Shown here: positions 1 through 6,524 of the stretch, one piece after another
Layout: the number at the start of each line of letters is the position of its first letter
Position numbering within the stretch: position 1 is the first letter of the stretch
Assembly (NCBI GenBank): GCA_003150395.1
Contig: QAMI01000037.1
Span: 1-14,117, forward strand
Length of the DNA: 14,117 nt
Direction: 5' to 3'
Source: Candidatus Gastranaerophilales bacterium
Lineage (GTDB): Bacteria; Cyanobacteriota; Vampirovibrionia; Gastranaerophilales; Gastranaerophilaceae
Notes under the pieces: model-generated
Databases searched by the model: none
Told to the model about the DNA's origin: nothing
The model's input: only the letters and a program-made list of their open reading frames with translations
Position numbers and translations under genes: made by a program

Positions 1-2181
1 GGTACTCACACGGTCGTAGTAACGCCCAAAGACGGATACATGTTCAACAACAGCGCCGCTGCAAGCGATGTAAAAGTCGCAATAGTTGACAAAGACGGAG
101 TAGTCGACCTTACCGGCAAATGCAAGTCGGGAGCCGCCGCCACCATAGAACTAAGTGCCAATACCCCATTATCCATAACAAATACCACTGCCGGTGACAG
201 TACTGGTGGAGGTGTAACAGGTATGCAAAATGCAACAATTTCCGGCAGCACTGTAACTGTAACCGCCAGCAACGATGCAGATATCTCAAGCTTTAAGGTA
301 ACCCCCAGCGATAAAACAAAATCATGGAAACTAGTTCCAGATGATGATATCTCCGCGAATGTAAGCGGTACAGGAGAAAAAAGTTTCCCAGTAAAACTAA
401 AAGCAAACGGTTCAGGTTGTATGTATGCTGAATATTCCGACCAAAGTGCCAAGTCAAATGAGATATGTTTTCAGACAAATGGTTCCGGCGGTGCCGGTAA
501 ATGTACTTTAAATTGGAGTCCAAAGTGTAGCGGCTCAGGTTATAATAGAACCGCAACAATTCAAGGAACTCTGAGTTGTACCGGCGTATCTCAAGTAAGT
601 ACTGCCCCTGTCAAAGTAAGCGCATCAGCAGATGGCGACAGCTCAACCGGCGCGATTTCAGTCACAAATAATGGTACATTTAACATAGGTCCAGGTAAAA
701 CGGACCAAATGAATAATCAAAGTTTGAATATACCAGTGTCTTTACGCCCGACTAATCCAGATATAAGTTCATATACAGTGTCTCTAAGTGAGTCAGCAGA
801 CTGGCTGACAATCATACCAGCATCAGGGACTTGTGATGGCGGAAGTACACAATGTGTATCAGCTACGAATAGTACAACTGTGTCCTTAGATAAATCACCT
901 ACCGCGTCAAATGCTATTACTATCTGGCCGAGTGTTTATTTATCAAAGGCATTGGATAAATATGTAGAATTTGAACTTGCATGTGATTTTAAAAATTTAG
1001 ATAATGGTAATACCGAAACCTATTATGCAACAGTAGGTATTGACGCCGGCAGAACTAGTCCAAGTTCAACTGGAGCTGCCATGCGCGGAAAAGCCGGTAC
1101 ATGTTATGAACAGCTGACACCTTGTACCGTAAACAAGATAAAGCCAAGCACTGCTAATATTTGTAAACCAATCTCCGAAACAACAAGCAAAGCTCAAACA
1201 CCTTCTGGTTGCAGCTCATCTTCAACTTGTTCAATAACTTTAGTTGGTTCAGGTGACACAAGCAGTGATACCTCTGCAAGTGTAAATTTGACTGGCGGTT
1301 CAACATTGAGTACAAAGTTGGATTATGGAAACAATTTTAGAACATCTTGGACAAATTTAAAATGTGGTGTCGCATATAATATTAAAGCAAGTGATTGTAA
1401 AGCAGGTTCTAATACTTGTACCGTAGAGGCAAGTCCTTCTACTATCAGCAAACTTACCGGCACTCAGACTGTGACTGTGAGCTTTAAAAAGGCAGCTTCT
1501 TCCAAAACCTATAACATCACAATGTGTTGGAAAGATGAAGCTGGTATTGCCCTCAAGTATGGTAATACTGATGCAACAGCAACATATTGTGGGGCCTATG
1601 GTACTTATAGTAATCCTGATGGTTCAAGTGGAAGTTTCACTGATAACCCGGCTAACTGCCAGAAAGCAACAGTAAAAGAAGGTGGCACAATCTCCTGGAG
1701 CCAAAACAGCTCATGTACAGGCGCACCGGAAGGTGGTTTTAGTACTTGTGTTCCTAAAGGCTTTAGAATTGAAGGCAAGTCCTTTAGTGGTAGTACTACT
1801 GTGCAAGGCTACAGTTATACAAATCTTTCCGGAAATGTATTATGGGATTGCAGTGGTTCTTCTAAGCCTAAACCCACATATACTATAAGTGTATGGCCAC
1901 GCGATGAAGCAACAACTGATTCTTCAAATCCGTTGTTCGTACCCTGTGCAGCAGCTAATGTCTCCAATGGACCGTTAGAACGAGAGGTATGTTTCCAAAT
2001 TGTAGGAACTCTTACTTGTGATTCCGGCTCTGGTTCAGAGACTAAGTCAGGTATGAAAATCTGCTTTAAGGAAGGTTTTAACTCTTGTTCTTCAAGCAGT
2101 GGTGGCTCCGGTTCAATAGGTTTCAGCAATGTCTGTGCCGGTAAGAAGACGGTAAGTTTTTCATATAAAATGGTAGAATAA
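1..2181 (+). CDS. Cys-rich, Ser/Thr/Gly-rich probable surface or secreted protein, 5'-truncated
   Basis: The reading frame is open from base 1 to the TAA at 2179-2181 with no stop, so the true start lies upstream; the first in-frame ATG (40) has no convincing SD. About 726 residues are visible. From that ATG I count 29 cysteines spread throughout, in a background rich in Ser, Thr, Gly, Asn and Ala, with alternating hydrophobic stretches typical of beta-sandwich repeats. No membrane segment is visible, and any signal peptide would be in the missing part. Weak internal repetition is seen: segments beginning ITIWP and ISVWP are each followed by a Cys-containing strand. This composition suggests a disulfide-stabilised extracellular or adhesin-like protein, but I recognise no named family. 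The first ~600 bases use more GC-ending codons (ACC, GCC) than the rest, which may reflect recombination. A terminator follows. Confidence 0.8.
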   Translation, partial: GTHTVVVTPKDGYMFNNSAAASDVKVAIVDKDGVVDLTGKCKSGAAATIELSANTPLSITNTTAGDSTGGGVTGMQNATISGSTVTVTASNDADISSFKVTPSDKTKSWKLVPDDDISANVSGTGEKSFPVKLKANGSGCMYAEYSDQSAKSNEICFQTNGSGGAGKCTLNWSPKCSGSGYNRTATIQGTLSCTGVSQVSTAPVKVSASADGDSSTGAISVTNNGTFNIGPGKTDQMNNQSLNIPVSLRPTNPDISSYTVSLSESADWLTIIPASGTCDGGSTQCVSATNSTTVSLDKSPTASNAITIWPSVYLSKALDKYVEFELACDFKNLDNGNTETYYATVGIDAGRTSPSSTGAAMRGKAGTCYEQLTPCTVNKIKPSTANICKPISETTSKAQTPSGCSSSSTCSITLVGSGDTSSDTSASVNLTGGSTLSTKLDYGNNFRTSWTNLKCGVAYNIKASDCKAGSNTCTVEASPSTISKLTGTQTVTVSFKKAASSKTYNITMCWKDEAGIALKYGNTDATATYCGAYGTYSNPDGSSGSFTDNPANCQKATVKEGGTISWSQNSSCTGAPEGGFSTCVPKGFRIEGKSFSGSTTVQGYSYTNLSGNVLWDCSGSSKPKPTYTISVWPRDEATTDSSNPLFVPCAAANVSNGPLEREVCFQIVGTLTCDSGSGSETKSGMKICFKEGFNSCSSSSGGSGSIGFSNVCAGKKTVSFSYKMVE

Positions 2182-2207
2182 TAACAAAAATACTTTTTGC
2201 TCAATAT

Positions 2208-2243
2208 AGGCGCCCGTTAATCATATTTGAGGCGCCTTTTTCT
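2208..2243 (+). terminator. Intrinsic terminator of the Cys-rich protein gene
   Basis: A 7-bp GC-rich stem (AGGCGCC at 2208-2214, GGCGCCT at 2231-2237) encloses a 16-nt loop. It is followed by a T-rich run (2236-2246) and starts 27 bases after the stop codon. Confidence 0.7.
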
Positions 2244-2282
2244 TTTGTTCATGTCATTCAAGCATGGTTTTTGTATGTATTT

Positions 2283-2405
2283 AGTCATCATTGCGCCGTG
2301 GCGAAGGATCCCTACTCAAAACGGCTTTATCTTTTCTTGTAATAGGATCCTTGGCTCCCTCTCGTAAGTTCCTGCTTGCCTTTCCAAACCAAGCTCAGGA
2401 TGACA
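2283..2405. repeat. Degenerate inverted-repeat element of the TGTCATCCTGAGC family
   Basis: The left part has GTCATCATTGCGC (2284-2296) leading to GAAGGATCC. The right part has GGATCCTT (2345-2352) and ends in GCTCAGGATGACA (2393-2405), the reverse complement of the family's TGTCATCCTGAGC start. The inner AAGGATCC/GGATCCTT pair (2304-2311, 2345-2352) is a perfect inverted repeat. It resembles the cores of the two elements at 11.3 and 13.3 kb but lacks their outer GGAATT-type ends, so it is either a decayed copy or a separate insertion of the core. No gene is seen in this spacer. Confidence 0.55.
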
Positions 2406-2418
2406 GTGTTATTGCGAG

Positions 2419-2468
2419 ACGTAATCAAAATGATATTAGCCGGTCGGCTATTATGATTTTGATTATGT
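2419..2468. repeat. Long near-perfect hairpin in a convergent intergenic region
   Basis: Arms 2419-2442 and 2445-2468 pair over 24 positions, with two mismatches and one G-U pair, closing on a GGTC tetraloop. It lies 22 bases beyond the stop codon of the minus-strand gene ending at 2490 and has no T-tract on either side. A classical rho-independent terminator is therefore unlikely; a 3' RNA-stabilising hairpin or a REP-like element fits better. Confidence 0.6.
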
Positions 2469-2489
2469 GAATGCATCGGCACGTAAACA

Positions 2490-3563
2490 TCAGGTTCTGT
2501 CAAGTTCTATCGTGTGGCGGATTAGGGAATGCGCAGCAAGCAAAAGATATGGGCTTATTTCGTTAGTATGTGACATATTTATTTTCGCTTGCGTACTTCC
2601 GGCTTGAGGATGCTGCGGAATGGATTTTTTTGTTTCAAACGAGATTACGGACTCCATTGAGTAGTGTTTTTGCTCGCTTTGCAGACGCAAAAGCAATTCG
2701 TCTTTCGGAAATTCTGCACTGCATTCAATGTTTATGTGAACGGAGTTCTGTGTTTCAAGTATCAGGATTGCAGTAATTGTACCGTAATTTATTGTTGTGA
2801 TTGTAATTATTAAAATGCTTTCTTGCTCACTTCCTCCTTCTGTAGCTTCGACTTCCAGGTCAAAGTCAGTTCCTTCCTGCAACGGCAGCCAGGGAAGATA
2901 TAATAGCATTAAAGTTTTTAAAGTTTGCGCTGGATTGTCTGTTGAGGCAAGAGCAATGCTTGCGTTGATAAGCTTTGCAGTTTCTTTAAGCTGTGATAAA
3001 TCATTTACGCCTTGTTTTGAGGCGTTTGCCATTGCTAAAATCAGTTTTGTTACTGCGTCTTTGCCATTAGTCTGAATCAAGGCCGAGATGTCAGCTAAAT
3101 TAATCATCTGGCCTGACGCAAGCTGAAGATTTTTTATTGAGGAGGAAAGCTGTGAGTTTAATTGATTTTTCATAACCTGCTGTATTTCGCTTGTGGTAAG
3201 GCCGTCAAGCTGAGCTAGGATTTGAGCCTGTGTTTGTGAGAGAAGGTTTCTTCGTGCAGCCAGATGCGCGTCAAACATTCTGTTAAACTGCACCTGGTTA
3301 AGATTTTTTTGAAGCATGAATATTAATTCATTCATGTTTCGCGGAAGTTTCATCAAATCTTTTATATAGACAGAGCGGTCGCCTCCGTTTAGCGTTCCCA
3401 TTTGTGGAGAAATGTTTGTGGAAGTTCCGGTGGAGGGTGATGGTGATGACTGCGCTGGTGTAAAACTTTGCGCGGAAGTATTTGCAGGTTTTGCTCCTGC
3501 ATTTGTGTTGTTCACGCGGTAGGTGAACTTTGCAATCATTTTACCCAGATTGAAATTTTCCAC
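2490..3563 (-). CDS. Orphan protein with a FliK C-terminal-like segment
   Basis: This is a 357-residue protein that I cannot assign firmly. Residues ~1-20 are followed by a Ser/Pro/Thr-rich linker (~20-60), a helical Gln/Asn/Leu-rich middle (~70-205) and a beta-strand-rich C-terminal part beginning LLYLPWLPLQEG. The C-terminal segment, with its strand pattern around INYGTITAILIL and a following PKDELLLRL helix, is reminiscent of the C-terminal domain of flagellar hook-length control proteins (FliK/Flg_hook). No flagellar gene is nearby and the resemblance is by eye only. The frame's longest start is GTG at 3563 with no visible SD; an internal ATG (codon 9, 3539) is the alternative. It follows the acetyltransferase gene by 42 bases on the same strand and is probably the last gene of the ribE operon. 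No membrane segment or signal peptide is seen. Confidence 0.7.
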   Translation of the reverse strand: MENFNLGKMIAKFTYRVNNTNAGAKPANTSAQSFTPAQSSPSPSTGTSTNISPQMGTLNGGDRSVYIKDLMKLPRNMNELIFMLQKNLNQVQFNRMFDAHLAARRNLLSQTQAQILAQLDGLTTSEIQQVMKNQLNSQLSSSIKNLQLASGQMINLADISALIQTNGKDAVTKLILAMANASKQGVNDLSQLKETAKLINASIALASTDNPAQTLKTLMLLYLPWLPLQEGTDFDLEVEATEGGSEQESILIITITTINYGTITAILILETQNSVHINIECSAEFPKDELLLRLQSEQKHYSMESVISFETKKSIPQHPQAGSTQAKINMSHTNEISPYLLLAAHSLIRHTIELDRT

Positions 3564-3605
3564 ATGTTTATATTAAATGATTTTTTACTTAAAGGCAAAT
3601 TTTGG

Positions 3606-4595
3606 TTATTTGCGGACCGGAAGATATGACTGCGGGTAATTGTAATCTTCTTTAAAACCGAGATGCCTGTACATTTTCAGGGCCTGGAAGTTATTTGTTT
3701 CAGTGCAGGTGTTAACCTCCGTAATAGGTTTTTCACCACTTTCAGCCCATTGGAGAAGCTTTTCGACAGAAGCTTTTAACATGTGTTTTGAAAGTCCTCT
3801 TCCCTGATGTTCTTTTTTGATTGCAACAATCGGAATATTTGCGATTTGTCCGCCTGTGAGGTTCATGAAACAAAAGCCGACAGGTGTTCCGCTGCAAAGA
3901 AGTACGCTTGTTGCTTCTGGTAAAAACTCTGCGTAAACATCATGAACGATTTTGTCAATAATATCATATGTGCCTTCAAGAGTTTTGAAACGCGGGTCAA
4001 AAAGGGCATCGGCGCTGGTTGTAAAAGCTTCATTAACAATTTCTACTGCGCTGTCAAAGTAGTCGTTTGACCAGCTTACAACATTGTAGCAGGGGTTCAG
4101 GTCTGTAAGTTCCGTGAGTTTCAGAATTTCGCGTGAATTCGTGCCGCTCATCATAAATCTTAATACTGCAATTCCGACAAACTTAAATCCGAAACGTGCA
4201 ATTTCGCCTATTAAAGTTTTTTGAGACCCAAGCATAGGATAACAAACGATTTTTTCGCGTCTATCTGAACGTGTCTGGCGCAAAAATTCTTCAATCAGGT
4301 ATTTGCTGCGAGTCATCATGTTTTCCATTTTGAAGGAGTGGATTATGTTTAACTCAACAGCCTCTGAAATTGCAGTTGTGTAAACCAAAAATGCTGTTGG
4401 AATATTGTTTTCCATCAGCACAATGCAGTTTATCAGTTCCTTTTCATAGGCGTCTATGAAATCCTCGTATCCCAATGGTTCAAGTTCAAATTTGTATTCT
4501 AATATTGCTCTGTTTCTGAAATCATTGTACACAGTCGCAAAACCTTTATAGTCTTTTTCTTCTAATGGTTTTGCTTCATAAATTGTTTCAGTCAT
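3606..4595 (-). CDS. Tandem GNAT-family N-acetyltransferase
   Basis: A 329-residue protein. The C-terminal half is a clear GNAT acetyl-CoA-dependent acetyltransferase: motif A runs IPIVAIKKEHQGRGLS (254-269), with QGRGLS as the pyrophosphate-binding loop, and motif B is NNFQALKMYRHLGF (301-314). The N-terminal ~150 residues look like a degenerate second GNAT fold (EKELINCIVLMENNIPTAFL, then IARFGFKFVGIAVLRF), an arrangement like mycothiol synthase MshD and other double-GNAT enzymes. The substrate cannot be told. AAGGAA upstream (about 4602-4607) is well placed for the ATG. It begins 33 bases after ribBA and is probably cotranscribed with it. Bacillus subtilis carries a GNAT gene (ribT) in its rib operon, but RibT is much shorter, so this is an analogy of position only. 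Confidence 0.85.
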   Translation of the reverse strand: MTETIYEAKPLEEKDYKGFATVYNDFRNRAILEYKFELEPLGYEDFIDAYEKELINCIVLMENNIPTAFLVYTTAISEAVELNIIHSFKMENMMTRSKYLIEEFLRQTRSDRREKIVCYPMLGSQKTLIGEIARFGFKFVGIAVLRFMMSGTNSREILKLTELTDLNPCYNVVSWSNDYFDSAVEIVNEAFTTSADALFDPRFKTLEGTYDIIDKIVHDVYAEFLPEATSVLLCSGTPVGFCFMNLTGGQIANIPIVAIKKEHQGRGLSKHMLKASVEKLLQWAESGEKPITEVNTCTETNNFQALKMYRHLGFKEDYNYPQSYLPVRK

Positions 4596-4628
4596 GATTT
4601 GTTCCTTTTTATTTGTTGCAGCTGCATT

Positions 4629-5837
4629 TTAGAACATGTGATGCATTTTGTCTCTTTTTGTGTTCATATATTTTTCATTATATGAATTAATTTCAGGAGA
4701 CAATTTTACTACATCATTTATGGTTAATCCATAGCCCTTTAGGGCTATTATTTTTTTAGGATTGTTTGTAATGAGATTGAAGTTGTTAAAGCCTAAATCA
4801 GCAATTATCTGTGCGCCCATGCCATAATCTCTCAAATCAGGCTTGAAACCGAGAGAAATATTGGCTTCAACTGTATCCTGCCCGCATTCCTGTAAGTGAT
4901 AAGCTTTGATTTTATTTACAATCCCTATTCCGCGGCCTTCATGGCCTTTCATATATACGACTGCTCCTTTGCCGTATTTGTTAATCATCTCCATTGCGCT
5001 GTGCAGCTGATAGTTACAGTCGCATTTCAAACTTTGGAAAATATCGCCTGTCAAACATTCACTGTGAACTCTCACAAGCGGAATTTTATCTGAGCCGTCG
5101 TCTTTTACAAGCGCAACACTTTCCTGACCTGTAAGATGGTTTACATAGCCGTAAATCTCAAATTCACCGAATTGTGTGGGAAGATGAGCTTCTGCTTCAC
5201 GAGTTACGACTTTTTCGTGTTTTAGACGATAAGCTATAAGTTCGGCAACCGAAATAAATTTAATACCGTGTTTTTGCGCGAAAGCATAAAGTTCATCGCG
5301 TTTTGCCATATGCCCGTCAGCGCCCATAATTTCACACATCGGCCCTGCCGGAATATGTCCTGCAAGTTTGGCTAAATCAACAACAGCTTCGGTGTGGCCG
5401 GTTCTTTGCAGAACGCCGCCTTTTCTTGCCGTACATGGGAAAAGATGCCCGGGGCGTCTTAAATCAGACGGAACTGCATCCGGTGCAAGTGCGACTTCAA
5501 TTGTTTTTGCGCGGTCGAATGCTGAAATTCCGGTTGTAACACCGTATTTTTCTGCCGCGTCAATGCTTACGGTGAAAGCTGTTTTCATACCTTCTGTATT
5601 TTGTTCAACCATTTGCGGCAAGTCGAGTTTTTCTGCCAATTCCGGCGAAATAGCAAGGCATATTAAACCTTTCGCATTCTCTGCCATGAATTTTATAATT
5701 TCCGGCGTAACCATTTGACCTGAACAGATTAAATCCCCTTCATTTTCGCGGTCTTCGTCATCAGCAACTATTATCATCTTGCCGTTTTTGAAATCTTCGA
5801 TTGCTTCTTCAATTGTATTAAATTTAAAATCTTCCAT
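4629..5837 (-). CDS. ribBA: Bifunctional 3,4-dihydroxy-2-butanone-4-phosphate synthase / GTP cyclohydrolase II
   Basis: A 402-residue fusion catalysing both entry steps of riboflavin synthesis: ribulose 5-phosphate to the four-carbon phosphate (RibB) and GTP ring opening (RibA). The RibB half (~1-200) has the acidic metal/substrate loop DDEDRENEGDL (26-36), and further on RRPGHLFP and RTGHTEAVVDLAKLAG. The RibA half (~205-402) has RVHSECLTGDIFQSLKCDC, giving zinc ligands Cys261, Cys272 and Cys274, then GHEGRGIGIVNKIKAYHLQ and the DTVEAN and DYGMGAQI segments. Both active sites look intact and the length is normal. Its ATG overlaps the ribE stop codon by one base (TAATG at 5839-5835), so translation is probably coupled; no strong SD of its own is visible. 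Downstream is the tandem-GNAT gene. Confidence 0.97.
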   Translation of the reverse strand: MEDFKFNTIEEAIEDFKNGKMIIVADDEDRENEGDLICSGQMVTPEIIKFMAENAKGLICLAISPELAEKLDLPQMVEQNTEGMKTAFTVSIDAAEKYGVTTGISAFDRAKTIEVALAPDAVPSDLRRPGHLFPCTARKGGVLQRTGHTEAVVDLAKLAGHIPAGPMCEIMGADGHMAKRDELYAFAQKHGIKFISVAELIAYRLKHEKVVTREAEAHLPTQFGEFEIYGYVNHLTGQESVALVKDDGSDKIPLVRVHSECLTGDIFQSLKCDCNYQLHSAMEMINKYGKGAVVYMKGHEGRGIGIVNKIKAYHLQECGQDTVEANISLGFKPDLRDYGMGAQIIADLGFNNFNLITNNPKKIIALKGYGLTINDVVKLSPEINSYNEKYMNTKRDKMHHMF

Positions 5838-6430
5838 TAATAAAATCCGTTTTCTTTTAAAAAGTTTTCTGTAATATTATTATTTTGCGAATATAAAAAT
5901 TTTTCAACATACCGCCCGAGAATATCAGTTTCAATATTGACCAAATCGCCGGGGTTGAGATATTTCAGGTTTGTATTTTCTAGAGTGTGTGGAATCACTG
6001 CAACGGCGAAGGTTTTGTTTTTGTTTTCCGAAACTGTCAGGCTGACCCCGTTTACTGTAATTGAACCCTTGTAAACCACGTATTTGTCAAGTTCTTTTGA
6101 AAGCTGGAAAGTCATATTCCCCAAATATTTGGCTGTTCCATCAACGTGACCCTGCACAATATGACCGCCCATGCGGGTTTGGGGAGTTAAAGCCCGTTCA
6201 AGATTGACTTTTTGGCCGCTTTTAAAACCTTTTGTGATTTTAAGGGTTTCGGCGCTTACATCTGCTGAAAAGGTGCTTCCTGTAATAGAAACAACGGTTT
6301 GACAGCAGCCGTCGATTGCAATGCTGTCGCCGATTTGAGTATTTTCGAGAACCTTTCTGCATTCAACAACTAGTTTTGAACCGTCAAAACTTTTTACTGT
6401 TCCGATTTCTTCTACAATCCCTGTAAACAT
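5837..6430 (-). CDS. ribE: Riboflavin synthase, alpha chain
   Basis: A 197-residue protein that dismutates two 6,7-dimethyl-8-ribityllumazine molecules into riboflavin. It begins with the signature MFTGIVEEIG and shows the family's two homologous barrels: barrel 1 (~1-90) with GCCQTVV (41-47) and barrel 2 (~97-185) with the matching VNGVSLTV (126-133). TRMGGHIVQGHVDG (85-98) links them. The C-terminal helix is Asn-rich and slightly short. The order ribE-ribBA resembles Bacillus-type rib operons, but ribD and ribH are absent here, so they must be elsewhere. Only 94 bases separate it from alaS, and these hold the alaS terminator, so ribE should have its own promoter. No SD precedes the ATG and there is no room for an FMN riboswitch. 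Confidence 0.96.
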   Translation of the reverse strand: MFTGIVEEIGTVKSFDGSKLVVECRKVLENTQIGDSIAIDGCCQTVVSITGSTFSADVSAETLKITKGFKSGQKVNLERALTPQTRMGGHIVQGHVDGTAKYLGNMTFQLSKELDKYVVYKGSITVNGVSLTVSENKNKTFAVAVIPHTLENTNLKYLNPGDLVNIETDILGRYVEKFLYSQNNNITENFLKENGFY

Positions 6431-6445
6431 AACTAGAGTTTAGCA
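6431..6445 (-). promoter_or_regulatory. Possible extended -10 promoter of ribE giving a leaderless mRNA
   Basis: On the minus strand TGC-TAAACT (6445-6437) matches an extended -10 (TGnTAnnnT) and ends six bases before the ribE ATG, so the start site would fall at or next to the start codon. This agrees with the absence of an SD. A second reading is TTAACA-16-TATGTT further upstream. Neither has a strong -35 plus -10 pair. Confidence 0.35.
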
Positions 6446-6495
6446 TAAACATATTGTTTTCTGCGAATTTGTTAACTTTGGTGTTGCTTAAGCAT

Positions 6496-6523
6496 AAAAA
6501 AGCGGGAGTTAATCCCGCTTTTT
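6496..6523 (-). terminator. alaS terminator
   Basis: An 11-bp stem (6497-6507 with 6513-6523) with core GCGGGA/TCCCGC, loop GTTAA and A/T flanks on both sides. Read on the minus strand it starts one base after the alaS stop and ends in TTTTTT. The symmetric A/T flanks would also work on the plus strand. Confidence 0.85.
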
Positions 6524-6524
6524 G

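Noticed and set aside
6431..6524. FMN riboswitch upstream of ribE
   Set aside because: Only 94 bases lie between alaS and ribE, largely filled by the alaS terminator; no conserved RFN-element sequence is visible.
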